Below the pieces are notes generated by a model. That model ran no database searches. It saw only the letters and a list, made by a program, of their open reading frames with translations, and was not told where the DNA came from. 12,467 nt of DNA, from assembly GCA_012799265.1 (NCBI GenBank), contig JAAZLP010000252.1, positions 1-12,467 of the forward strand, read 5' to 3'. Each line of letters starts with the position of its first letter. Within the stretch, counting starts at the first letter, position 1. A program made the position numbers and the translations under genes. Origin of the DNA: Phyllobacteriaceae bacterium (lineage in GTDB: Bacteria > Pseudomonadota > Alphaproteobacteria > Rhizobiales > Devosiaceae). Below, piece by piece: positions 6,088 through 12,467 of the stretch.

Positions 6088-6777
6088 ATGGCCCGGCGCG
6101 CAGACATGGTTAGAACCTGTGCCTTGACCCGGGCAGAAATGCCGGTCGAGGCGCTGGTGCGTTTTGCGGTAGGACCGGATGACGTCCTGGTCCCGGATGT
6201 GGATGCGCGTGCCGAAGGGCGCGGTGTCTGGATCACGCTGAGTCAGGACGCTGTGGCCGAGGCGGTGAAGAAAAAGGCTTTCGCCCGGAGCCTCAAGGCC
6301 CCCGTGACGGTTGCAGACGATCTGGCGGAGCTGACACGCAAGCGCCTTGAACAGCGGCTATTGTCGTCGCTGGGCATGGCCAAGAAGGCCGGCCAGTTCG
6401 TGTCCGGTGCCACCAAGGTCAAGGTCGCGCTGGAAACCAACCAGGTCGTGGCCCTGCTGACGGCGACGGATGCGGCCGAGGATGGCCGCAAGAAGATGCT
6501 GGGCACTTTGCGGGCCCTGAATTATGCGCGGCGCGAGCAGGGAATTTCGGGTCCCGATGTGCCGCACTTTGAATTGCTCCAAAGTGCTGAAATGGGTTTG
6601 GCACTTGGGGTGGAAAATGTGATACATGCTGCCCTGACGACTGGGGCGGCAGCCCAATCGGCGCTGGAGAAGGCCAAAAGACTGGCCCGATACATCGCCC
6701 CACCGACGGAAGAACACACCGACCGCAGAGCGGCGTCCGGTGTGCTTTTGTCCGCGGAACAGGACGAAAGACGATAG
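6088..6777 (+). CDS. ylxR: YlxR (DUF448) and L7Ae-like RNA-binding fusion protein
   Basis: This 229-residue protein has two RNA-binding modules. Residues 1-75 match the YlxR/DUF448 fold, with RTC at 9-11, LVRF at 23-26 and the turn GRGVW at 44-48. Residues about 88-195 resemble the L7Ae/L30e fold (LGMAKKAGQFVSGATKVKVA, then VVALLTATDAAEDGRKKM). This fused architecture is usual in alphaproteobacteria, whereas Firmicutes encode the two parts as separate neighbours. YlxR proteins are linked to RNA binding and to the nusA-infB operon; the precise role here is not established. The ATG has GGGAG at 6074-6078, nine bases upstream. The stop at 6775-6777 overlaps the AGGA ribosome binding site of infB, which suggests translational coupling. 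Confidence 0.92.
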   Translation: MARRADMVRTCALTRAEMPVEALVRFAVGPDDVLVPDVDARAEGRGVWITLSQDAVAEAVKKKAFARSLKAPVTVADDLAELTRKRLEQRLLSSLGMAKKAGQFVSGATKVKVALETNQVVALLTATDAAEDGRKKMLGTLRALNYARREQGISGPDVPHFELLQSAEMGLALGVENVIHAALTTGAAAQSALEKAKRLARYIAPPTEEHTDRRAASGVLLSAEQDERR

Positions 6778-6782
6778 GAAGC

Positions 6783-9578
6783 ATGGCTGATAACGACGAC
6801 AAGCGCACCGACGATAGCGGCGCCAAAAAGACGCTGACCCTCAAGGGTGGCGCCGGTCTGGGCAATCGCCCCGGCGGGATGGCGCGCGGCCCGTCGCGCT
6901 CGGCCGTGGTTGTGGAGAAGCGCACGCGCATCGTGCCCAAGCCCAATGCCCCCGGGGCAGGTGGTGGCGGTCGGCCGGCAGGCGCCTCCGGTGGTCGCCC
7001 GCAGGGCCGCCCGATGCAGCAGCAGAACCGGGCACCTCTGGGCCTGAGCGCGGCTGAAGCCGAGGCACGCCGCCAGGCGCTGGCTCTGGCCGGTGCCCGA
7101 CAGGCTGAAGATCGTGCGCGTTTTGAGGCTGAAGAAGCCCGCCGCATCGAGGAAGAAGCCCGCCGCCGCCAGATCCGCGAGGAAGCTGCGCGTCAGGATG
7201 AAGAGCGTCGGAAGGCCGAAGAGGCCCGCCGCGCTGCTGAAAGCGTTGCCGAAGAAGCACCGCGCGCCGAGCCGGAGCGCCCGCAGCGCGAGCCGTTCGT
7301 CCCTGCCAGCCAGCGCAATGCCGGCCCGCGTGACGTGCGTGTGGTCGCGGGTCGTCCTGGCCAGGCCAACCGTCCGCAGCGTGCAGAACGTCCGGCTGGT
7401 CGTCCCGGCGAAAACGAACGTCCGGCCAGCGCCCGTCCGGGGAACACCCGTCCTGCAGGCACCGGCAACACCCGTCCGGCTGGCACCTCTGGCCGTCCGG
7501 CTGGTGACCGCCGTCCGGCTGGTATGGCGCCGATCGGCAATGTGCCGCCCGCGCCGCCGAGCGAGGCCGATGGCCGCCGCACCCGTACCGGTGCGCCGCA
7601 GAACCGCCCGACCACGGCTGCCGAGCTTGAAAATGCCCGCCGCGCCTCGCGCGCCCAGCCGGAACGTCCGACCCGCCGGGTTGATGACGGTTCCTCGCGT
7701 GGTCGCCTGACGGTTGCCAGCGCCACGACCGAAAACGATCGTGATCGCGGTCCGTCGCTGGCGGCCATGAAGCGTCGTCGCGACAAGAAGATGGGCCGCA
7801 ACCAGCAGGATGCGCCCAAGATTGCGCGTGAAGTGACCATCCCGGAAGTCATCACCGTTGGCGAACTTGCCAACCGTATGGCTGAACGCTCGGTCACCGT
7901 GATCAAGATGCTGATGCAGCAGGGCCAGATGGCCAAGATCAACGACGTGCTGGACGCTGACACCGCCGAGCTGATCGCCATCGAACTGGGCCACACCGTC
8001 AAGCGCGTTTCCGATGCTGACGTTGAAGAAGGTCTCTTCGACATCGCTTCGGACGACAAGGCCGAGGATCTGACCGATCGTGCACCGGTCGTGACCATCA
8101 TGGGTCACGTCGACCACGGCAAGACCTCGCTGCTCGACGCGATCCGTGAAGCCAATGTGGTCAGCGGTGAAGCCGGTGGCATCACCCAGCATATCGGCGC
8201 CTATCAGGTCGAAAAGAACGGCGCGAAGATCACCTTCCTCGACACCCCGGGCCACGAAGCCTTTACGGCCATGCGTGCACGCGGTGCCCAGGCAACCGAC
8301 ATCGCTGTCCTCGTGGTGGCTTCCGACGACTCGGTCATGCCGCAGACGATCGAATCCATCAAGCACGCCAAGGCGGCTGAGGTGCCGATCATCGTTGCGA
8401 TCACCAAGATGGATAAGCCCTCTGCTGATCCGATGAAGGTGCGCACCGAACTGCTGCAGCACGAAGTGTTCGTGGAATCCATGGGCGGCGACGTCCTCGA
8501 CGTGGAACTCTCGGCCAAGACCGGCCAGGGCCTCGACAAGCTGCTTGAAACCATCCTGCTGCAGGCCGAAGTGCTTGAGCTCAAGGTGGCTCGCGATGGT
8601 CGTGCCGAAGGCCAGGTCATCGAAGCCAAGCTCGATCGCGGTCGCGGTCCGGTGGCAACGGTTCTGGTCCAGCGCGGTACGCTCAAGGTTGGCGACATCG
8701 TGGTTGCCGGCACCGAATTTGCCCGCGTCCGCGCCCTCATCAACGACAAGGGTGAGCAGGTCAAGGAAGCCGGTCCGTCGGTTCCGGTGGAAGTGCTCGG
8801 TTTCAACGGCGTGCCCTCGGCAGGCGACCGCTTCTCGGTGGTCGAGACCGAAGCGCGTGCCCGCGAAGTCACCGAATACCGCCAGCGCGTCATCCGCGAG
8901 AAGACTGCTGGTGGCGGTGCAACCAGCCTCGAGCAGATGATGAACCAGCTCAAGGCTTCGGGCATTGCCAAGTTCCCGCTGATCATCAAGGGCGACGTGC
9001 AGGGTTCGGTCGAAGCCATCGTGGCTTCGCTCAACAAGCTCTCGACCGAAGAAGTCTCGGCGCAGATCCTCTATTCGGGCGTGGGTGGTATCACCGAGTC
9101 CGACGTGACCCTGGCATCGGCGTCCAACGCCATCGTCATGGGCTTCAACGTCCGTGCCAACAAGCAGGCCAATGAACTCGCTGCCCGCGACGGCATCGAA
9201 ATCCGCTACTACAACATCATTTACAACCTCATCGAGGATGTGAAGGGTGCCATGAGCGGCCTTCTGGCGCCGGAACGCCGCGAAACCTTCATCGGCTACG
9301 CGCAGATCAAGGAAGTCTTCCAGATCACCAAGGTCGGCAAGGTTGCTGGCTGTCAGGTCACCGAAGGCATCGTGGAACGCGGTGCTGGCGTGCGCCTGCT
9401 GCGCGACAACGTCGTCATCCACGAAGGCAAGCTCAAGACCCTCAAGCGCTTCAAGGACGAAGTCAAAGAGGTTCAGGTTGGCCAGGAATGCGGTATGGCC
9501 TTCGAGAACTACGAAGACATCCGTGCCGGCGACGTCATCGAATGCTTCCGCGTCGAGACCGTGCAGCGCACGCTCTAA
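6783..9578 (+). CDS. infB: Translation initiation factor IF-2
   Basis: The 931-residue GTPase places initiator fMet-tRNA on the 30S subunit and promotes subunit joining. The long N-terminal region (1-340) has a charged, probably coiled-coil section (EARRQALALA onward, 94-155), then an R/P/A/G-rich low-complexity section with repeated RPAG units (about 200-247). The IF2_N domain follows at about 351-418. The GTPase motifs are: G1 GHVDHGKT at 441-448; G2 GITQH at 466-470; G3 DTPGH at 487-491; G4 TKMD at 541-544; G5 SAK at 577-579. Domains II, III and the C-terminal initiator-tRNA-binding domain follow to residue 931. The G4 motif has Thr where Asn is usual (NKxD). The ATG at 6783 sits five bases after the ylxR stop. 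Infb is the last gene of the operon here, closed by a strong terminator. Confidence 0.98.
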   Translation: MADNDDKRTDDSGAKKTLTLKGGAGLGNRPGGMARGPSRSAVVVEKRTRIVPKPNAPGAGGGGRPAGASGGRPQGRPMQQQNRAPLGLSAAEAEARRQALALAGARQAEDRARFEAEEARRIEEEARRRQIREEAARQDEERRKAEEARRAAESVAEEAPRAEPERPQREPFVPASQRNAGPRDVRVVAGRPGQANRPQRAERPAGRPGENERPASARPGNTRPAGTGNTRPAGTSGRPAGDRRPAGMAPIGNVPPAPPSEADGRRTRTGAPQNRPTTAAELENARRASRAQPERPTRRVDDGSSRGRLTVASATTENDRDRGPSLAAMKRRRDKKMGRNQQDAPKIAREVTIPEVITVGELANRMAERSVTVIKMLMQQGQMAKINDVLDADTAELIAIELGHTVKRVSDADVEEGLFDIASDDKAEDLTDRAPVVTIMGHVDHGKTSLLDAIREANVVSGEAGGITQHIGAYQVEKNGAKITFLDTPGHEAFTAMRARGAQATDIAVLVVASDDSVMPQTIESIKHAKAAEVPIIVAITKMDKPSADPMKVRTELLQHEVFVESMGGDVLDVELSAKTGQGLDKLLETILLQAEVLELKVARDGRAEGQVIEAKLDRGRGPVATVLVQRGTLKVGDIVVAGTEFARVRALINDKGEQVKEAGPSVPVEVLGFNGVPSAGDRFSVVETEARAREVTEYRQRVIREKTAGGGATSLEQMMNQLKASGIAKFPLIIKGDVQGSVEAIVASLNKLSTEEVSAQILYSGVGGITESDVTLASASNAIVMGFNVRANKQANELAARDGIEIRYYNIIYNLIEDVKGAMSGLLAPERRETFIGYAQIKEVFQITKVGKVAGCQVTEGIVERGAGVRLLRDNVVIHEGKLKTLKRFKDEVKEVQVGQECGMAFENYEDIRAGDVIECFRVETVQRTL

Positions 9579-9601
9579 TCGCGATCTGACTGACAATATT
9601 G

Positions 9602-9634
9602 AAAGGGGCGTGGCGAAAGCTGCGCCCCTTTTTC
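9602..9634 (+). terminator. Rho-independent terminator after infB
   Basis: AAAGGGGCG (9602-9610) pairs with CGCCCCTTT (9623-9631). The inner part closes through G.U pairs and GC/GC onto a GAAA tetraloop (9615-9618). The plus-strand T-run extends to 9633. It ends the rimP-infB operon and lies only a few bases from the stop of the convergent DUF2243 gene (9636), so it may also stop transcription from that side, although the minus-strand T-tract is short. Confidence 0.93.
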
Positions 9635-9635
9635 G

Positions 9636-10420
9636 TTAGGCGCTGATCCAGTCAAAGCATCCCGCGGGCAGGATGGATTGGCTGATCAAGAGCGCGCCCT
9701 GCGCATAGAGTTGGGCCCGATCGGCATTGACCGGGAGTTCCACCGCCCAGACCTGCTGGCTGGGATCGCTCCAGATGAGCCGCGCTTCCGCCGCCATGAG
9801 AGCATTGAATGCCTCATGGGCCTCGATACCGGGGCGAAACATGACCATGGTCGTCGTCTCGTCCGATGGCGGCAAGGCTGCGAGGGGCGCTGTGATCGCA
9901 ACGGCGGCGGCGAGGGCAAGGGGCGCACTCATGAGCCGACTTGCGTCGCTCCGGCGCCGTCGCATCATGATCCCCGCGGCGAGGGGCAGAAGACCGAAAA
10001 CCGCCAGCCACATGAGATCCCAGACCAGCGGATTATCGACGTCCATCCTGATCCGGTGAATGCCCAAGACCCAATGCGAGAGGACGGCGTCAACGACATG
10101 CCAGGCGCCGAAACCCATAAGCGCATTGGCAAAGAGCATTCGATCGACGCCCGGCGCCGAAAACTGGCTCCGGCCCCGCCAGAGCAGGACTAGCCCGATG
10201 GCGACGACCACATACATCAGGAGAGGAAAGGACCGTCCGAAGCGATGAGGAGGCGAATGTCGTGCCGTGCCTCCTCCAGCCCTGAAAGCAGATGATGCCA
10301 TTGGAGGATCTGATGCAGCAGGATGCCATCGGAGAACCCGCCCAAACCGAAGCCAAGGGCATAGCCTGCCCAGATGAGTGCACTCCCCGGTAGACGCCCC
10401 GCGGCGGTATGGCTGGTCAT
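9636..10420 (-). pseudogene. DUF2243 membrane protein gene split by a one-base frameshift
   Basis: Two minus-strand frames together encode one DUF2243 integral membrane protein. The first (10420 to 10217, 67 aa) starts at an ATG with a strong AAGGAGG site. It carries the family motif GFGLGGFSDGILLHQILQWH (23-42) and ends at TGA just after the segment IASDGPF. The second (10217 to 9636, 193 aa) continues with MYVVVAIGLVLLWRG, GFGAWHVVDAVLSHWVLGIH and NPLVWDLMWLAVFGLLPL, all typical of the family. One base appears missing near 10220-10230. The junction reads TGATG, so the stop overlaps a possible restart codon. After the core comes a further hydrophobic helix (about 97-115 of part two) and a 75-residue soluble tail, longer than the shortest family members. 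Function is unknown; conserved His residues hint at metal or haem binding (inference). It could be a recent pseudogene, a sequencing error, or a working split gene. Confidence 0.8.
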
Positions 10421-10483
10421 GGGCTCCTCCTTCGAGCGCCCAATGCGAAAGGGGAGAGATGGTTTCGCCGCTCGACGAAGCGC

Positions 10484-10556
10484 AAAAAGGCCCGCTCCGC
10501 AGGAGCAGGCCTTTTGACATCATCTACGGGTGACTACGGTTTGGTCCGCAGACGAC
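10484..10556 (-). ncRNA. Structured RNA, unit 1 (next to the DUF2243 gene), with its own terminator
   Basis: Read on the minus strand from 10556, a 10-bp stem is formed by bases 10547-10556 and 10519-10528. It includes three G.U pairs, which would be A/C mismatches on the plus strand. It carries a GAC/GTC apical stem, the 9-base loop CAAACCGUA and an unpaired ACC on the 3' side. An intrinsic terminator follows: AAAAGGCC (minus strand of 10508-10515) pairs with 10485-10492, then GCTCC/GGAGC with a 3-base loop, ending in TTTTT (10488-10484). It lies about 64 bases before the DUF2243 start, so it may be a leader regulator. The family is not recognised. Confidence 0.7.
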
Positions 10557-10656
10557 ACGCCCCTTCTAAGCCATTGCGCCGGCCAAAGAACCCCCTGTTT
10601 GGGTGGGCATGACGCGCGCCGTGCCTATTGCAGAATGGACCCCTTCCGAGGGCAAG

Positions 10657-10731
10657 AAAAAAGGCCCGTCCTTGCGGAGCGGGCCTTTTGGTCGTCGGAA
10701 GCGGGTGACTACGGTTTGGTCCGCTTCCGAC
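10657..10731 (-). ncRNA. Structured RNA, unit 2 (tandem copy), with its own terminator
   Basis: Read on the minus strand from 10731, GUCGGAAGCG pairs perfectly with CGCUUCCGAC (10703-10694). The GAC/GUC apical stem, the loop CAAACCGUA and the ACC bulge are identical to unit 1: the two copies share 23 identical bases, at 10702-10724 here and 10527-10549 in unit 1. The terminator is AAAAGGCCCG (10689-10680) with CGGGCCTTTT (10668-10659), running into TTTTTT at 10662-10657. The stem bases differ from unit 1 at several paired positions while pairing is kept. A promoter-like sequence ends about 20 bases upstream. It follows the L,D-transpeptidase gene, for which it may also serve as terminator. 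Confidence 0.72.
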
Positions 10732-10752
10732 AATTCCTTAATTCTTCCCGTT

Positions 10753-10780
10753 AGTTAGGGAGTGTCGCCCGATCCCTCAA
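10753..10780 (-). promoter_or_regulatory. Candidate promoter for the tandem RNA
   Basis: On the minus strand, TTGAGG (10780-10775, preceded by C) is followed after 16 bases by CTAACT (10758-10753). This resembles the alphaproteobacterial CTTGAC / CTATAT pattern. Transcription would begin near 10746, some 15 bases before the stem of RNA unit 2. The -10 match is moderate. No comparable promoter was found directly before unit 1. Confidence 0.35.
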
Positions 10781-10798
10781 GGGGCCAGACGAGATAAT

Positions 10799-11449
10799 TT
10801 ACGCATTGATAACGGTTACGCGCGCGCCGACGGGAACGCGGGCATAGAGATCGATGATGTCCTGGTTCATCAGGCGGATACAGCCCGAGGAAACATTGGT
10901 GCCGATCGTGTAGGGCTCGGTCGTGCCGTGGATACGGAACAGGGTATCGGCACCGTTCCGGTAGAGATAGAGCGCGCGCGGACCGAGAGGGTTCTCTGGT
11001 CCCGGTCCCATGCCGCCGGCATAGGGGCCATAGCGCTCAGGCTCACGGGCAATCATCGACTTGGTCGGGGTCCAGCGCGGCCATTCTGCCTTGCGGCCGA
11101 TCGTGGCATTGCCACGGAAGACCAGGGCCTCATCCTTGCCGACACCAATGCCGTAACGCAGGGCACGGTTGTTTTCCATGACGAGGTAGAGGTAGTGCGC
11201 CGGGGTATCGACAACCAGCGTGCCGGGACGCTCGGTGGTGTAATATTCCACTTCCTGACGCCACCACTTCGGGTCGACCTGGCGCAGATCCATGGCGGCG
11301 ATGGGGTAGGGCTCACTCAGCACCGGGCCATACATGCGCAGGTAATAGGGATCGATGACAGGCTCCTGCACCACAGGCTGGCGGGTCGTCGAACAGGCGG
11401 ACAGCACGGTGGCGGAAGCGCCGAGCAGGAAAAGGCGGCGGGAAATCAA
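10799..11449 (-). CDS. L,D-transpeptidase (YkuD/ErfK family) lipoprotein
   Basis: The 216-residue protein is a periplasmic enzyme of the L,D-transpeptidase family, which makes 3-3 peptidoglycan crosslinks or attaches proteins to peptidoglycan. The N-terminus ISRRLFLLGASATVLSAC has a twin arginine, a hydrophobic core and a lipobox with Cys19, so it is probably a lipoprotein and possibly Tat-exported. The YkuD domain spans about 77-215. The catalytic motif has His174 (HGTTEPYTIG) and SSGCIR at 187-192 with catalytic Cys190 and Arg192. The start is a TTG at 11449 with GAGG eight bases upstream. No ATG places the signal peptide better. No strong terminator follows its stop, so the tandem RNA terminators (10657-10689 first) probably end its transcript. 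I could not tell which subfamily (crosslinking or anchoring) it belongs to. Confidence 0.93.
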   Translation of the reverse strand: MISRRLFLLGASATVLSACSTTRQPVVQEPVIDPYYLRMYGPVLSEPYPIAAMDLRQVDPKWWRQEVEYYTTERPGTLVVDTPAHYLYLVMENNRALRYGIGVGKDEALVFRGNATIGRKAEWPRWTPTKSMIAREPERYGPYAGGMGPGPENPLGPRALYLYRNGADTLFRIHGTTEPYTIGTNVSSGCIRLMNQDIIDLYARVPVGARVTVINA

Positions 11450-11687
11450 CGCGGAGACCTCGAAGGCAGACGGAACGGGAAGGCGGACGGGGTGAACCGC
11501 TTGGCAATCGCAATACGCTTCTAGCCCTTAACGTGTCACGAATGCGGCAAGTTCCTCGCCACAATGTGATGGTGGGTCCGAGTGTTGCAAAACATCTACA
11601 CTTGGCCAGACACAAGGCCGCGAGCGCAGAATAACTGGGTGCCGATGCGGGTTTGTCAGGCGCCAGATTGTTCATGCCGAAACAAGA

Positions 11688-11711
11688 AGGGCCCGAATTG
11701 CTTCGGGCCCT
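11688..11711 (-). terminator. Terminator of pnp
   Basis: AGGGCCCGAA (11688-11697) and TTCGGGCCCT (11702-11711) form a perfect 10-bp stem with loop TTGC. On the minus strand it is followed by the T-rich TCTTGTTTC. It lies 24 bases after the pnp stop. The U-tract is interrupted, so efficiency is uncertain. Confidence 0.75.
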
Positions 11712-11734
11712 CCGAGAAGAATTTTTAGACCGCC

Positions 11735-12467
11735 TTATTCGGCAGCGTCTTCCTTGACGATTTCCTTGCCGGTTGCCTGATCGACAACCTTCATGGAGAG
11801 GCGGACCTTGCCGCGCTCGTCAAAGCCCAGGAGCTTGACCCAGACCTTGTCGCCTTCTTTGACCACGTCGGTGGTCTTGGCAACGCGCTGGTCGGCCAGC
11901 TGGGAGATGTGCACGAGGCCATCCTTGGCGCCGAAGAAGTTCACGAAGGCGCCGAAATCGGCGGTCTTGACGACGGTGCCCTGATAGATTGCGCCGACTT
12001 CAGCTTCATCGGTGATCGACTTGATCCACTTGATCGCGGCTTCGATCTGCGAACCGTCCGAGGACGAAACCTTCACGGTGCCGTCGTCTTCGATATTGAT
12101 CTTGGCGCCGGTCTTTTCGACGATCTCGCGGATCACCTTGCCGCCGGTGCCGATCACTTCACGGATCTTCTCGGTCGGAATCTTCAGCGTTTCGATGCGC
12201 GGTGCAAATTCACCGACTTCGCCACGCGATGCCGACAGGGCCTTGTTCATTTCGCCGAGGATATGAATGCGGCCTTCCTTGGCCTGGGCCAGGGCGGTCT
12301 TCATGATCTCTTCGGTGATACCGGCGATCTTGATGTCCATCTGCAGCGAGGTCACGCCTTCTTCGGTGCCAGCCACCTTGAAGTCCATGTCGCCCAGGTG
12401 ATCTTCGTCACCCAGAATGTCGCTCAGAACAGCGTACTTGTCGCCTTCGAGGATGAGGCCCATGGCG
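11735..12467 (-). CDS. pnp: Polyribonucleotide nucleotidyltransferase (PNPase), 3' part
   Basis: The last 244 or so residues of PNPase are visible; the N-terminus lies beyond the window edge. PNPase degrades RNA from the 3' end by phosphorolysis and forms part of RNA decay complexes. The visible part starts in the second RNase PH core, with the catalytic acidic segment LGDEDHLGDMDFKVAG. It continues through a KH domain with the GTGG loop (IREVIGTGGKVIREI) and an S1 domain (GAIYQGTVVKTADFGAFVNF through KVRLSMKVVD), then a short acidic end. Normally pnp follows rpsO in the order infB-rbfA-truB-rpsO-pnp. Here it points back towards infB, so any rpsO, truB and rbfA would lie to the right of this window. 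Confidence 0.97.
   Translation of the reverse strand, partial: AMGLILEGDKYAVLSDILGDEDHLGDMDFKVAGTEEGVTSLQMDIKIAGITEEIMKTALAQAKEGRIHILGEMNKALSASRGEVGEFAPRIETLKIPTEKIREVIGTGGKVIREIVEKTGAKINIEDDGTVKVSSSDGSQIEAAIKWIKSITDEAEVGAIYQGTVVKTADFGAFVNFFGAKDGLVHISQLADQRVAKTTDVVKEGDKVWVKLLGFDERGKVRLSMKVVDQATGKEIVKEDAAE

Noticed and set aside
6522..9596. Very long open frame (about 1,024 codons) antisense to infB and the end of ylxR.
   Set aside because: It mirrors GC-rich infB codons on the other strand, its translation is low-complexity with no family resemblance, and infB has complete, ordered domains.
10217..10235. Programmed -1 ribosomal frameshift in the DUF2243 gene.
   Set aside because: No X XXY YYZ slippery heptamer is present at the junction. 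A simple one-base loss or translational restart explains the frames better.
10218..10523. In-frame extension of the DUF2243 C-terminal frame back to 10523.
   Set aside because: This part is the wrong frame: the DUF2243 N-terminal motif is encoded in the other frame, starting at 10420 with a strong ribosome binding site, and the extension overlaps RNA unit 1.
10484..10731. Tandem hairpins as a CRISPR-like array or an insertion element.
   Set aside because: There are only two copies, with divergent stems, no regular spacers and no transposase or target duplication. Compensatory changes point to RNA structure instead.
10928..11524. 198-codon open frame antisense to the L,D-transpeptidase gene.
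   Set aside because: It is a shadow frame; the transpeptidase has a complete catalytic motif and a lipoprotein signal.

Overview
This window looks like a chromosomal housekeeping region of an alphaproteobacterium, most likely of the order Hyphomicrobiales (Rhizobiales). A Devosia-like genus is my guess from protein sequence feel and gene neighbourhood; no search was run. Support comes from high G+C coding sequence, the alphaproteobacterial long form of MetK, the rimP-nusA-ylxR-infB operon with a very R/P/G/A-rich IF-2 N-terminus, GTG and TTG starts, and the metK-trmB pairing. I see no mobile elements, CRISPR arrays, tRNA or rRNA genes.

Layout. 1-383 (-): 5' part of a short ribonuclease D gene, divergent from metK. 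604-1860 (+): metK, with an AT-rich palindrome upstream and an intrinsic terminator downstream. 1939-2643 (+): trmB. 2747-3133 (+): an HxlR-family regulator. 3156-3446 (-): a small exported protein of unknown function. 3447-3834 has no confident gene. It holds two related dyads (3557-3610), a sigma70-like promoter (3730-3758) and a terminator-like hairpin with a competing upstream arm (3774-3820), which looks like an attenuator for the next operon. 3835-9578 (+): rimP, nusA, ylxR, infB, closed by a strong terminator at 9602-9633. 9636-10420 (-): a DUF2243 membrane-protein gene broken by a one-base frameshift. 10421-10798 has no gene but holds two tandem copies of a structured RNA with its own terminator, read on the minus strand. 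10799-11449 (-): an L,D-transpeptidase lipoprotein. 11450-11687 holds nothing I can identify beyond upstream sequence for that gene. 11688-11711: pnp terminator. 11735-12467 (-): 3' part of pnp.

How the genes work together. metK makes S-adenosylmethionine, the methyl donor used by the adjacent tRNA m7G methyltransferase TrmB. rimP-nusA-ylxR-infB is the conserved ribosome-maturation, transcription-elongation and translation-initiation operon. In many relatives it continues into rbfA-truB-rpsO-pnp. Here it stops at infB, and pnp lies about 2.2 kb away in the opposite orientation, so the ancestral cluster appears to have been split and inverted.

The most interesting element is the tandem RNA at 10484-10731. 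Two units of about 75 nt share an identical apical loop and bulge. Their stems differ by compensatory changes, and every mismatch on the plus strand becomes a G.U pair on the minus strand. Each unit ends in an intrinsic terminator with a minus-strand U-tract, and the pair lies directly upstream of the DUF2243 gene. I do not recognise it as a known family.
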